Part shown: positions 1 through 11,640 of the stretch, in pieces
How the letters are laid out: every line of letters starts with the position of its first letter
Numbering within the stretch: position 1 is the first letter of the stretch
Origin: Lottia gigantea
Lineage: Eukaryota; Mollusca; Gastropoda; Lottiidae
Assembly (NCBI RefSeq): GCF_000327385.1
Contig: NW_008709333.1
Span: forward strand, 783,545-847,544
DNA: 64,000 bases
Reading direction: 5' to 3'
Notes under the pieces: generated by a model
What the model saw: only the letters and a program-made list of their open reading frames with translations
What the model was told of the DNA's origin: nothing
The model's database searches: none
Position numbers and translations under genes: made by a program

Positions 1-305
1 AGTCCAATAAGATACAGAACAGTAGGATATAAAACTCTATTTCATTCCATTAGTCTAATAAGATACAGAACAGTAGGATATAAAACTCTATTTCATTTCA
101 TTAGTCTAATAAGATACAGAACAGTAGGATATAAAACTCTATTTCATTTCATTAGTCCAATAAGGTACAGAACAGAAGGAAGTAAAACTCCATTTCATTT
201 CAATAGTCCAATGCGATACAGAACAGTGGGATATAAAACTTCGTTTCATTTCATTAGTCTAATAAGATACAGAACAGAAGGAAGTAAAACTCCATTTCAT
301 TTCAC
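1..305 (+). repeat. Minisatellite array, ~51-bp unit (family M)
   Basis: About six tandem copies of a unit near 51 bp. The unit contains AGTCCAATAAGATACAGAAC followed by AGTAGGATATAAAACTCCAT and TTCATTTCATT. The array runs off the left edge, so its true length is unknown. The same unit recurs at 9269-9785 in the same orientation and at 46415-47395 in the opposite orientation. It resembles the 3' tail of the SINE described at 15745-15889. Confidence 0.95.
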
Positions 306-3248
306 TATGGAGATACATGAACTATATATCTACCAGCCAGATACAATACAATAAGGTTCCTTTCTTTCTTGATATAATTAATCACGATACGAGCCTGTTA
401 CATCTCTTTATATCTTATAACAAATGATGTATACTATTACTAACGCTATAACGTATACTATTACTAACATTTGTATATATAGAGATTTTGACTAGCGATA
501 CCGTTGCGTTTACAATAAATTAAACTACAGAAGATTTCAAACAACTGGCAGACGATTAGATTCTCGAAGTTTGTTCACAACGGCTAACGAAGGTCTATAT
601 ACAGTGGCTAAACTACCACAGGTTGAACCATGCCCCTAGGGTGGTTCCACCACCATAACAAATGCAGGAAAGCATATGTTTAAAATAAATCCCAGGGGTG
701 GGGCCCCAACCCATTTAAGTCCACGAGTCCCCGCTCGTTTAATTGAGGTACTGCCTGTATACGGTGCCTTTACGTTCGACTTTTCTTATTATTGAAGTAT
801 GATATATAAATGCGATTAATATCCTATGTCGTTCGATTACGATTACGTATGTATGTCCAATCGTAACGGGGTTCGATGTACGGAACGGTTACAGCTATGT
901 CATTTACAAATCTGACACGGAGCGGTACCATTATATCAATATACTTCCAATTGTTACCGATGCGCTCGTTATGTAACAGGTTCCTTGCGTTTTCGATATA
1001 CGGCAACGGTAACGGTTATGCCGTAATTAAATCAGACACGGTGTCGTACCATGATATCAATATTCTACTAATGGGTTAATCTTTTGATATCATTCTAATG
1101 TAAGCTTACCTCTACATTGTAGTTTTCATTGAGAACAGGTTTGGCCACAACTCTTGCTAATACTATATATATCACAGTTAATACTACAAGTTGTACATCC
1201 ATTTTGAATCCACATCGATCCACAGTTAACTATGTACAGTCCTAAACCTAGGGATCGAACACTCACATCATAGTATCAACAATATCACTCCTACCGACTT
1301 GTATACCATGACGTCACTCACATAAACCAGAACGGAGAAAATACAGTCATTGCGCAGGTTCAAATTCAGGTTACCAAAAACCGGAAGTTGAAACGTCGTC
1401 TGCTTTAGAATGATAATAGATCTGAAATTATTTATGTATAGGTCGATCTAGGACATTTCAAATAATCGATTGAACTTACATGCATGTAATATGATATCTT
1501 ATAACCTATACCATCGTGAATCTATTTCTAAGAAAACTTAAGAATGTTAGGAGTCTGTAATTGAAAGTGTTCCACCCTAGAAATTGTTAACCCAGTTTTG
1601 ATTAATGACGTATTCAATATATTTGAATTATTGCTGATATGGAAATTCTCGCTCCAAATGTAATTCGTCAAGTTCAGCCCTAATAACAGTACGGAATTAA
1701 CTCAGTCTGTTTTGCGTGATGCGTTGATGACTACGAAGCTACACAATAATTAGAACTGTTTCGATCGATGGTTCACATGGAGAAACCGAGAAATACAAGA
1801 TAAAACAATTAAACCAATTCATAAATCTGGGTAAAAATCGAAGTACAGATTCAAAATTCAAGTGTGGACAAAAAGACACATTAAAATGATGGAGTGTGAT
1901 TCGGGGGTCGACTATGTTATGGTGTTTATGAAAGACACAGACCACAAACCTATGATTGTCCATTTACGGTGATGGCATTTCTTTATGGATTTAGAAATGT
2001 AATGCAAGCTTTATTTTTTTTTTAGCTCTAACCATTTCAAATAATTCTCGCACCATTCTGACTCTTGCATATTCCTGTACCAATATTCAATCAATGACTC
2101 TGATAAGAGCATACATCTGTTCATGAATCATACTTGAACTGACATCCAAAATTTAACAGATGTTTATTTGACGACATATTGGGTCAATCTGAACGGTATC
2201 AAAACGGACCATCTGGCAGGATTAATGTGACGAAGACAGTAATATCAGTCCTACACACAAACAGGAGAAATTGCTCACCACGAGAAACGTTTGATCTGTA
2301 ATAGTGTCATTAACAATTAATCAAGTACAAGTCTATGACCACCACAATATGCTGCTAAACACCAAGAATCATATGACATTTAATTACTTTTACAGCCAAC
2401 TTTACTGTTCTGTCTAATTAACTCGGATATAGGTTATACAAGGGACAGACAGTCCTTTGGCAAACTATCCTGTCTAGCTCGTAATGTTCTACAAGGTACA
2501 AAGGTGGAAGGGACAAGTGTTATACTTTGCTGCCAGAGTGAGGAAAGACGAAATGTTTTACACTGGTGACGTCCTTGTAGTCTGAACTTTATTTCGGAAT
2601 AAAAAGAGTTACGCCCTCCAATTAGTGTTATTAAGAGTAAAAAGAGTTATGCCCCTTCTGTTATACATTTATCTTTGTTAAATTTAAAATCTGTAACTTC
2701 TCACAAAGCTCAAAAGCTATGGATAACATCCGGGTTGCAATATTAATAGAACCTGAAAAATCATCGGTAAAATGTCGGAAGAATCTCTTCTTAGACTTAA
2801 TAAGTAGATGTTTTAAGAAGGTTGTAAAATTTCACCAAAGCCTTCAAATTATCTTTTAAACTATTTCTAAACCATTAAATATGAGTTTTTTGTTCAAATG
2901 ATATAAATATTCGACTTCCTCAAAGTACCTCAGTACAAAAATAATATCTATCGGTTTTAACGCAAGTTGTTGGTTTAGTATTAGGACTTACATGTATTAT
3001 TATGTTTATTTCAACATGATAATCCGAGTTTTTGATAAAAGAAAACTTACAATGTGATAAACCACCCCCGTGACAAACGATGTTATCTTTTAGACTTTGA
3101 TGCATAGAATATGTCACATGATATAACATAAACAAAAGACATTCAGATTTATAAGCATTCAATTTAAACAAATAATAATACAGGCCTGTATGCAATTCTT
3201 CAGCAATATTTAAGGTTAGAGTTCACATTAAATAACAGTACACAATTT
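306..3248. other. Intergenic, no gene seen
   Basis: I found no credible coding region; open frames are short and without recognisable domains. The only structure I can support is a GC-richer repeat at about 598-720. It matches the reverse complement of 3535-3665, sharing GGTTGAACCA, a block of G/C runs and AATGCAGGA. Confidence 0.6.
598..720 (+). repeat. GC-rich dispersed repeat, copy 1
   Basis: This segment aligns by eye with the reverse complement of 3535-3665. Shared blocks in order are GTGGCT, GGTTGAACCA, a CCCCTA-like block, AATGCAGGA and a GGGGCCCC-like end. The family is unknown to me. The pair lies in inverted orientation about 3 kb apart. Confidence 0.5.
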
Positions 3249-3313
3249 TATGGTATACTACTCAGAGTTTATTATACACAACGTTTCAACAATTTACATT
3301 GTTATCATCAGGG
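3249..3313 (-). ncRNA. Hammerhead-ribozyme-like repeat, copy H1
   Basis: On the minus strand this reads CTGATGA, a 17-nt segment that folds as AACAA...TTGTT, then GAAACG, followed by a tail ending in TATACCATA. CTGATGA-stem-GAAA is the conserved hammerhead core. It aligns with 48554-48630, including the tail. I could not identify a convincing stem III and cleavage site, so activity is uncertain. It may be a degraded copy from a retroelement known to carry such motifs, such as Penelope-like elements or retrozymes. Confidence 0.4.
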
Positions 3314-3534
3314 CTGTACAGAGAGTAACGATACATGGTCACAATATATACATATATATTCGTTTAACATAATTGAAAATAAACCAAACTTTTTTTGCGT
3401 TTTTTATTAACTTTTTACATAGTCACTTCAGTCAGGATCTAACGACAGATCGATGATACTGTTTAAAGGTTTCTTTATTGTGCTCACTTCCAAAGGACCA
3501 CGAAGTTGACGAAGTAAATAAAAACCTATTCAGC

Positions 3535-3665
3535 ACCAGTGGCTGAACTAGATGAGCTGGGGGCCCGTATAACTCCCGGGAATTTTTTTATATCCTCCTG
3601 CATTTTTGCTGGGTGTGGGAGCCTCCTTAGGGGTGGGGGCCCCCGGACGTGGTTCAACCAGTCCC
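3535..3665 (-). repeat. GC-rich dispersed repeat, copy 2
   Basis: Inverted counterpart of 598-720, rich in runs of G and C in an otherwise AT-rich region. No coding potential was seen. Confidence 0.5.
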
Positions 3666-4060
3666 TGTGATACTTGAGCCACTGTTCAGGGTACGATGAT
3701 ATATGTTGATATCTTATCGGTCTATATCTGGGTTATCATTTAGAAAAAGTTCAGACACTTGCTGTTACGGTAATATAATTATAAATTAGTTTTTATCAAG
3801 CGTGGTGGTTAATCTTAGGTCGAGGCCTACTATCATATTGAATATGGCACAATTCTCGGTAAATAACACCCTTGTTGATAAGATGGTGTGCTAGTTCTTC
3901 CTAGAGGTGCAAGTAAACACCTCCATGGGTACATGCGAAGCCTCCTAGAAGAGTTTTCATCACCGAGCAAATGATTCATGAAATTAGGACAGAATATGTA
4001 GAATATTCAGAATACTCCTTTCATCAAGCTAATGGGGGATTTACATTTACAAACTTCCAT

Positions 4061-4135
4061 GATACAAGGAAGGTAGCTATTGCAGTCAAGGTATAAGACG
4101 CAGTTCATAATAGCTTGACATTGTGAAGATGATCC
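4061..4135 (+). mobile_element. MITE family A, one terminal arm
   Basis: Carries the family A arm: GCAGTCAAGGTATAAGACG, then a TAATAGCTTGACATTGTGAA block ending in GATGATCC. Only one arm is present, so it is a solo end or a truncated copy. The same arm occurs at 5230-5300, 14525-14585, 20210-20270 and 26935-26987. Confidence 0.7.
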
Positions 4136-5054
4136 GCATCGTGACCAGACCACCTCGTGTATACAATTTCCAGCATCGCCCATCATATCGGACATCGTAG
4201 AATCAATACCATAATAATGCATTGTGTTTCTTTCGGTGTTTATCTTTGGGATTCACCCTTTAAGATCTTGACAGTTTAAGTGTCAATTTCCCCCAAAACT
4301 GGGTTACATGTATATATGATTACGTAAATGAAAACTGGTCTGACAGAATCGCATCAATTATACATTAGAGTTGACAGTTTAAAATGGTATAGGTCTACAT
4401 CCGGATATTTATAAACAAAAACAAGAATAGTTCACTTTATTTGTGGGGAGGATACGTAGTAACATAAACTGATTTTCCAAATTTTGAAATAATTTGTGCA
4501 TAAAATCAAATCGTTTTATAAAATGCATAATATGAAAAAAAAAGATTTGCCCCACAAGGAATTCAGTATAAGTTTGACGTCGTATCTTAAAATGACGTTG
4601 TAGTCACTTGAGAAATAGCAGACAGTAGACTGTCCCAGTGTGTTATTCAGGATGCATAGATTGTGGTGTAAATTGAAACTATATATTAAATGCATCAAGT
4701 TAGATAATTCAATTAAGATAGCGGACTACGACGAGAGTGAACTTGGTATGTTATCATTTAATTGTTTATAAAAAAAAACAAAATAGAAAGGCATATATTA
4801 TATAATATAGTCGAATAGAGCGAAATCAGTTTTGGGCAGTTGAATGAACATAAAATTTAAATTTTAAAACTTAGACAATAAGAGCATAAATATTCATCAA
4901 TTTTAGGCGTTTTTTTTTTATATAGATTTCAATTGTTCAACTTGGCATCCCTTTACAAATGTTTACATAGTTAATATTATTCAGTTTTTGAGGAAGAGAG
5001 GGTTTGATTCTCCCAAATGTTCAGGCCTAGGATGGAAAAATACTTCATTTTGAA

Positions 5055-5300
5055 AATTCGTCTAATACCTTGGCTGCAATCGCTACTATTCTAGTATATG
5101 TATTCTTGTTTGTAAATGCAGCGATTTGATTGGGTTGTACGCCAGCGAATACAGCCAGAGCTCTCTGCAGAAAGGCTATAAACTTTGACAGTCGAGGGCT
5201 CTGATTGGCTGTATTCGTTGTCAGACAATTCAATCAAATCGCTATTACAGCCAAGGTATAAGACGAAGATCGTAATAGCTTGACAATGTGAAGTTGATCT
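5055..5300 (+). mobile_element. MITE family A, near-complete palindromic copy
   Basis: The two halves are inverted repeats. The left half contains TACCTTGGCTGCAATCGCT and the right half AGCCAAGGTATAAGACG. Inner blocks GATTTGATTGGGTTGTACGC and CTCTGATTGGCTGTATTCG are shared with 26679-26987. There is no transposase, so it would be non-autonomous. It ends about 150 bp upstream of the start codon of the secreted-protein gene. Confidence 0.75.
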
Positions 5301-5453
5301 ATTGCAGTTGTTGTTTTTGAGGGGTTTTTTTTATCTTAAAAACGTACCCAGCCGCCTTATTGATAAATAATATGATAATATATATTCGAATGTGTTAATA
5401 AGACGATGTCAACAATAATAAATACGTTTATTTACAGATAAGAACACTCCAAC

Positions 5454-6350
5454 ATGGCGAAGGTAGCATTTTTTCTGACGTGTCTGGTAATATTTGTTGT
5501 TGTTGTAAAATCGTTTGGACGAGGACGAAAAGGTTTGTTTTAAAGGAGTTATTCGTCATTGATGTTGCTGCCGTGAGTCACCCCCACCTCCCTACACAGA
5601 CAACAGTAACCGAGTCTATTCCATGTTATTGATAGATTGTGTGTATAGAATTTTTGTTTTGTTTTCGATATATGTTTCTGGTGTGTTTATGTATACATGT
5701 ACTTTATGAAAAACAGTTAGTTGAACTCTTTCAAAAACGGTCAAAGTTTTACAATTTAATTTTAACCCTGAAATAAAACAAATATTTCAAAATATAGCAA
5801 GTAAATCAGTGCCGTTTACTGATCACAAATAATCCGGAAACCCTTCTATCCTCAAACTTGTAACAGAAAAAGTTTATTTGTAACTTGTAATACATGTATA
5901 TATGATTTCGTTTTTTAATTTCTTCCAGCCGGAACCCCATGTAAAACAGATAATACTTGTGGAGATAATCCAGTGATGGAAAGTCTAGATGGTAAAGACT
6001 ACTGCTGTTCAGAGGGATCGAGAATCCGACTACGACCACCCAGAGGAGCTATGACCGAGGCTAAATGTAAATGTATCGGGGCCAGAGGCGGAGGGAGACG
6101 CTTAGGAGGGCGCAGACCAAATCAACGGGGACGAGGACAGGGGCGAGGCCAAGGACGAGGCCAGGGACGAGGTAGGCCAATGAGATGTAATGTTCAGAAC
6201 GATTGTGGTGAGGGGTCGGTATCTGGTACTGCTAATGACAGACCAATATGCTGCCCATCTGGTTACGTGGTTAACAAAACGACTGTTGAACGTCGAGGCA
6301 GATCACGAGAGCGATGTACCTGTCAAATGCCTGAAACCGGAACTCTATAA
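5454..6350 (+). CDS. Secreted protein with two six-cysteine modules and an Arg/Gly/Gln linker
   Basis: Two exons. Exon 1 is 5454-5532 and ends in a GTTTGT donor. Exon 2 is 5929-6350 after a TTCTTCCAG acceptor. They join in frame, creating an Ala codon across the junction, to give about 166 residues. The N-terminus MAKVAFFLTCLVIFVVVVKS is a clear signal peptide. The mature chain has two modules with nearly identical cysteine spacing: C-x5-C-x14-CC-x19-C-x-C and then C-x5-C-x14-CC-x20-C-x-C. They are separated by a basic linker of repeated GRGQ units. The Cys pattern implies three disulfides per module; the highly basic linker could bind acidic polymers or membranes. Role unknown: shell matrix, mucus, antimicrobial peptide precursor and venom-like peptide are all possible. 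I do not recognise the family. An AATAAA lies about 100 bp after the stop. Confidence 0.85.
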
Positions 6351-6453
6351 AGGGAGATAACTGTGGAGAATATAGCCCTGGGTTTGTTGCCTTATACAAC
6401 AGATTACCATGTAGACACTTATTGTATCTAATTTGTTTTATTTGATGATGTAA

Positions 6454-6459
6454 AATAAA
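6454..6459 (+). terminator. Polyadenylation signal AATAAA
   Basis: A canonical AATAAA lies 104 bp after the stop codon of the secreted cysteine-rich protein, on the same strand and at a normal 3' UTR distance. Confidence 0.6.
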
Positions 6460-6539
6460 TGATAATTATGTGTATTGAATGTAGTGCATCTTCAACATCC
6501 TTTTTCCGATAATCTTTAACCGGATGAGACAGATATTTG

Positions 6540-6700
6540 TTAATTTAAGGGCGACTCTAAAGAGGTTTATTCAAGAGATCGTATAGAGGGTTTATCTAAA
6601 CTTTTTTGTGTATTGGGGACAGTGATAGATGGCATCGATTCACAGCTTTCAAATGTTCAGTCAGATGTTTGCTGTTCTTGCAATATCATTAAAACTAAGC
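6540..6700 (+). repeat. Dispersed repeat family B copy
   Basis: Shares an ordered set of blocks with 13374-13480, 16586-16700, 16722-16830 and, more weakly, 21715-21860: TAAAGAGGTTT, TGTGTATTGGGGACA, a GATAGCATC-like block, TTCAGTCAGATGT and a CTGCAATT-like end. It has no coding capacity and its class is unknown. Confidence 0.55.
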
Positions 6701-9268
6701 GTTAAAGCGTACCTTATCCTCAGAAACGGGATTATTTAACAAAGCCAATCAGTAATAGGGTGCACAGCTCACACTCGAAATTTGAGCTTTCAAATTCATG
6801 TCTGTCCAGAATTATCCGCGTTCAAATGTTAAAAAGGCGAGTCATATTTTACTTGAGACACTGCCATATATAGAAAAAATATCTATAGAAATAGAAATTC
6901 CTATTTTGAGATATTTTTAAGGAATTGTGCCGTTTTCGTACATTTCTATTACTTCTGAAACTATTTATGGATATATTCAAGATAAACCCCCCAAAATGGC
7001 GTAACTGTCCCTTTAAATGTTATTATTATTACTATATAAGGATAGTTGGGAACAAAGTACTTTCTACGTATAGCTGTTGCACTCGTAGTTTTTATTGCCA
7101 GCAAAGCATAATAGTATTGTCGATGGTGACGTCATAGAATTGGTCAAGTTCGGATGAGCTAAAATTTAATCATACAAACAATTTTGATTTAATAACGAAA
7201 TTCAACAATACAAAATAACATCAAAATATCACAAAATCACCCAGAATTCTATATCTTGCAGTATGCACGTGCTTTCACAACAATAAGTAGGTCACCAGTT
7301 TCCTGTAAATAATATAACAAATATCGTGCACCTTTTTGGTAAAATTATTTGCAAAATACACAGAAAACGTATAACAGAATACATTTGAAAATCGGTCACA
7401 CAAAAAATATTCTAAAAAACATTCAAAACTCAGTTTAACAGGTATTGAAACTAGGCTTGCTGACTTGCCGATGTATGTCGAGGTGGAGGGGGGGAGGGGG
7501 GGAGGGGGGGGGGGTTAACATCCCACAACTGGTAGTAATGTATAGCGCGTATATTTTCACCTTAAACCCAGGTTAACAAACTTTCAGACTCCTCGTACCC
7601 CCTTGCTGCGTTTTGACAAGGAACCCGTTCCTTGTGAAAGGAGTAAATATAAAACTTTATTTTCCGAATTATGTGCTCGGCAACAACAAAAAAATCTATG
7701 AGGCTTCTCATTTACCCTCAGCAATGCTCACCCCTGGCTTGAACAAGAACACACGCTTTCTCTCGACTCCAAGGTCAGCAGAATACACGCCTTTGTTGAC
7801 ATAAAAATAACAAAATACTTGGCCAATTTCCATTAAAAGAAGAAATATTGCGGTCGTGTGGCAGATTGTTTGATTGTAGGAATTCTAATCGATACAACCA
7901 TTCTAGTTCGTTTACAACTGATAGCTTAAACTTCCATCTCAATCCCATAGGATACCGCTCAATAATAACAACGTATTCAAACAGATTGGTCAAAGAAAAA
8001 TATATATTTTGATAGAATTCAAACTGCCTTTGGTTTACTGATTTAAAGGAATCAATGGAGGAAATTATTTCGTTTTTAAAAATTATTCAATCGGTAGAGT
8101 TTAACTCAACATAGCATAATATTGAATAAGATGTATGAATTAAAACTATTTTCGACGGACATTTAGAGATACATAGTGTACTAAGGTTCGTTGATTCTGT
8201 CATTCTGTCAAGAACGTAGTCTGGGATTGTGGATTCCCCAACCTCCCCCCAAAACGTATGTTATGGTGAAAACAATTAACAGATCAATCAACGATGCTTT
8301 TGCACGTCCGAGGACGCAATAAAATATAGACTAGTCCACTTTGTTTAGAGGTAATTCAATCCAGATCCTTGTATTCTACCCCACACCAACTCAGACTGCC
8401 CATGTCTATGTATGTAACAGATAGAACAGATAGTTAAGCCAAGGTAATGTGCACACCCGGATCTACCCTGTTTTGTCATAGGTATGATATTTCTCAATGT
8501 AAAATTCTACATTTACAACAAATTCTTTCTGGGCAGATCCAATACAAAAACAGGGGCAGTCTACTTAATTGTGAGATAGTGTAAGTATAGTAATCAACAC
8601 AATGTAAGATTTGACTTGTAAAGTTTAATTACTCATCATTCTACCCGAAATAAAGTGGACCGATCTTGTTTGGATTTAGATTTAGACCAAATGAGCACTA
8701 ATATTTTTGCTCAAATATATTACTATAACGACGGCGACGTTTCCAAATAGACAGAAGAATGCTTTACTTTGTTTCTTGGCAATGAATTGAGTAACTCTTA
8801 CATGTGTAAATTACCAAGAAATTTACCTCGAAATAAAGTAGACTATTCCTTCAGTTTGCACGTCCGTGTGCATAAACATAACAAACCGACTATAGGCGAT
8901 GAAATCATTCGTAACAATAAAACAAACAAACCAAATACAACTTAATATCACAACAGTTGAGCCATAACTAGCTCTTATAGAGATCACAAAATCACTTAAA
9001 TCATGTAAAAATAGATCATAACGTCGGTTTAAATACATCCAATTGGTGTAATGAGCTAATGTTAAAATATCGCTTTGATTCATGTACACTGTTGTACATT
9101 GATGTACATATTGTACACTGTTGTACATTGATTTACAATTTGTACATTGTTGTACATTGTTGTACACTGCAAAAAAACACTTTGCAAAAGTTAAACGAAT
9201 TCAAGCATCGCAAAATCGATAATGTTTGATTGCATTTTTTTCATAACACACGAAATTAGATTGTTTCC
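6701..9268. other. Intergenic, no gene seen
   Basis: No gene seen. It holds an impure G-run at 7487-7514 and a short repeat at 6964-7015 containing CCCCCCAAAATGGCG, which matches the reverse complement of 22384-22440. It also holds a TGTACATTG-rich tandem stretch at 9088-9170. The rest is unremarkable AT-rich sequence. Confidence 0.55.
9088..9170. repeat. Short tandem repeat built on TTGTACA
   Basis: Seven or so imperfect copies of TTGTACATTG or close variants, each containing the palindrome TGTACA. Confidence 0.8.
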
Positions 9269-9785
9269 AACTCCATTTCATTTCATTAGTCCAATAAGAT
9301 ACAGAACAGTATGATATAAAACTTGATTTCATCTCATTAGTCCTGTAAGGTACAGAACAGGATATAAAACTTCATTTCATTTCATTAGTCCAATAAGATA
9401 CAGAACAGTAGGATATAAAACTCCATTTCATTTCATTAGCCCAATAAGATACAGAACAGTAGGATATAAAACTTCATTTCATTTCATTTCATTAATCCAA
9501 TAAGATACAGAACAGAAGGATATAAAACTTCATTTCATTTCATTAGTCCAATAAGATACAGAACAGCAGGATATAAAACTTCATTTCATTTCATTAGTCC
9601 AATAAGATACAGAACAGTAGGATATAAAACTTCATTTCATTTCATTAGTCCAATAAGATACAGAACAGAAGGAAGTAAAACTCCATTTCATTTCATTAGT
9701 CTAATAAGATACAGAACAGAAGGAAGTAAAACTCCATTTCATTTCATTAGTCCAATAATACACGGAACAGTTGGAACATAAAATC
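9269..9785 (+). repeat. Minisatellite array family M
   Basis: About ten tandem copies of the ~51-bp unit seen at 1-305, with ends varying between ACTTCATTTCATTTC and ACTCCATTTCATTTC. The last copies decay before 9785. It lies just 3' of the 10011-10820 gene on that gene's strand. Confidence 0.95.
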
Positions 9786-9810
9786 CCATAAAGGCCCTAC
9801 TGTTGTTGTA

Positions 9811-9816
9811 TTTATT
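9811..9816 (-). terminator. Polyadenylation signal on the minus strand
   Basis: TTTATT on the plus strand reads AATAAA on the minus strand, about 195 bp after the stop codon of the 10011-10820 gene. It is a plausible 3' end for that gene. Confidence 0.4.
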
Positions 9817-10010
9817 CCCTCCAGTGTAAACTCGGCTAAATAAAAGAATATTTCTATTTCCCTTTACAGAAATATAGGACGTGAAACAACTTCATCTCAA
9901 ATAAAAAACAAAATCGATTTCAGGTGCCGAGTAAATGAAAACCGGTCGCTGTATTGGAATTTATAGATTACGACTGGATAATACAGTCTCACATATTAAT
10001 ACCGGTAGTC

Positions 10011-10820
10011 TTATTTATCCATATCCTCTAGCCATCGTCTTATCCGACCTTCTCGTAAACACTTCTCACCCCGTTTATACGACACGATATGAGACTTGCT
10101 TGGATCTGCAAATTTTGAAATTTTTTCCGAATTCGGATCGCCCACTAATTCATCTGTAGAGTCTGAAGGTAACAGAGCAAGTTTCTTAGCAGTGATATCG
10201 TTACTAAGCATATGAGCACTTCCGGTTGCTTCTTGCTCTCCCTTTAAATTTACGCATGACTGAACACTCCTAGTTACGCCCATTTCCGGACTTTCACAAT
10301 CTTTTTCCGGATGTGACATGTACCGACGTAACTGAGGTTGTTTGTCCAAGGAAGAATCGGCGAATTTTTCAGCTATAGAATTATTGCTTTCACTTGAAGA
10401 ATCGTTCGATAGGAGTCCAATACTCCTGGCTGTACACTCACTGTTCAACGATAAAGCACTCCCTGTCCGACTCGAACTTCCCAACACACGTAACGAATTA
10501 GTCGAGTCGATATTCTCCAACCACTCGTATTCCTTTTTAGCGTCCAGATCCACAGATCGTCTCGTTGTCCTGGGAGAACAGTACACTCCTAATTTGCCCG
10601 TTTCATCAGACTGAATCTCTGCAAACCGTTCTAAAGATAAATTCGGCATACTCGAAGCCGGTAATCCTAGTTCCGACGCCATTCTCAGTGACGAAATCAA
10701 CTCCTGTTCACTCCTGTTGTCCTCGAGGACTATTTTTGGTATGTTCGTCATGTCGGAGCTTTTAGGCGCAGACGATGAACGTGGTTTACTTTCCAACACC
10801 CTCCTAGACTCCGCGGTCAT
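10011..10820 (-). CDS. Serine-rich, probably disordered 269-residue protein of unknown function
   Basis: A single uninterrupted frame of 270 codons in a region where chance frames are 60-130 codons; it is GC-richer than its flanks and has an in-frame stop just before the chosen ATG. The protein has no signal peptide and no membrane segment. Serine, glutamate and asparagine dominate, with clusters such as LSNDSSSESNNS, consistent with a disordered, phosphorylatable protein. The last 20 residues differ: KRGEKCLREGRIRRWLEDMD is a compact basic amphipathic stretch that looks like a binding motif. I do not recognise the family. It might be the only coding exon of its gene, or there may be 5' exons that I cannot see. 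It faces the same way as the CNBD2-like gene 3.2 kb upstream. Confidence 0.7.
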   Translation of the reverse strand: MTAESRRVLESKPRSSSAPKSSDMTNIPKIVLEDNRSEQELISSLRMASELGLPASSMPNLSLERFAEIQSDETGKLGVYCSPRTTRRSVDLDAKKEYEWLENIDSTNSLRVLGSSSRTGSALSLNSECTARSIGLLSNDSSSESNNSIAEKFADSSLDKQPQLRRYMSHPEKDCESPEMGVTRSVQSCVNLKGEQEATGSAHMLSNDITAKKLALLPSDSTDELVGDPNSEKISKFADPSKSHIVSYKRGEKCLREGRIRRWLEDMDK

Positions 10821-11150
10821 TACCTATTTTCAAATACTGACGACACTTCGTACATGTCGGCTGCACCATTTCTACTAGAATCTTTCTTAACATAACGTTT
10901 ACCACTGCTCCATCGATTTTCCCGCGCTCGTCTTGTCGCGTGCTGTGGTCACCGTGAACATTAGAGAGTATTCTCGTGCCGTGGTTCGTTTTGTAAAGAT
11001 AGAGATAATGGTTGTAGAAAAGCGATCACATTACTTTACGAGGAGATAAATTGAGTTGACAGGAGAGGAGCTGTAACGATATGGAGTTACTGCGACTTCT
11101 TCACCATCTTCAGTAATAGTCTGAATAATTCGGGACGAGCTGTCATTTAT
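10821..11150 (-). promoter_or_regulatory. Probable 5' UTR and promoter region of the 10011-10820 gene
   Basis: The sequence upstream of the ATG is richer in CpG than its surroundings (for example CCCGCGCTCGTCTTGTCGCG near 10920), as expected near an animal promoter. No definite TATA box or initiator was found. Placement is inferred from position and composition only. Confidence 0.3.
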
Positions 11151-11159
11151 TTTTACATC

Positions 11160-11640
11160 TGTTATTCCTGTCACATTATTACCTCGGGACATTTCATATT
11201 ATCCATTCATTCATTCATTCATTTGTTCTGAAATAAGGAAGCGAGGAAGCGAGGAATAACATGGTTCCTGTTGCCACTGAGTTTGTCGCCTCGACATTCA
11301 TTATATTTCTGTTACATTATAACCTGGGGACATTACATGTTATTGATCATCCATTCATTCATTTGTCATTCATTCATTCATGGGTTGTCACAAGCGTAGC
11401 GACGTGATGACTGTCTGCGACAGGGTTTGTTGACTCCAAATCCTATTGTATTCCTGTTACATTATAACTCGGGCATTGTATGTTATTCATTCATTTATTC
11501 ATTCATGTTATTGATCATTCCTTCATTCATTCTGTCAGTCCACGTTATATTTGTAACATCATTACCCGGGGACAACTTATGTTACTGATCATGCATTCAT
11601 TCATTTTCCATCATTCATTCACTCATTCACTGGCCTATAG
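11160..11640 (+). repeat. Tandem repeat of ~100-150-bp units with CATT tracts
   Basis: Four imperfect units start near 11160, 11308, 11450 and 11545. Each contains a CCTGTTACATTATAACC-like block, a CGGGGACA-like block, ATGTTATTGATCAT and a run of CATT. A second shared block, GGTTGTCRCAAGYGTAG, lies between some units. The array lies upstream of the 10011-10820 gene. Confidence 0.75.

Larger units (their letters stand above)
3666..5453. other. Intergenic with MITE fragments
   Basis: No gene seen apart from two MITE copies (4061-4135 and 5055-5300). The remainder is AT-rich and featureless at the level I can read. Confidence 0.6.

Noticed and set aside
1-305. CRISPR array
   Set aside because: Units are contiguous with no unique spacers of constant length, the context is a eukaryotic genome, and no cas genes are present.
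5045-5233. 62-codon minus-strand frame, and a similar one at 26589-26792
   Set aside because: Both lie in MITE family A palindromes; their similarity reflects the shared element, not a protein family.
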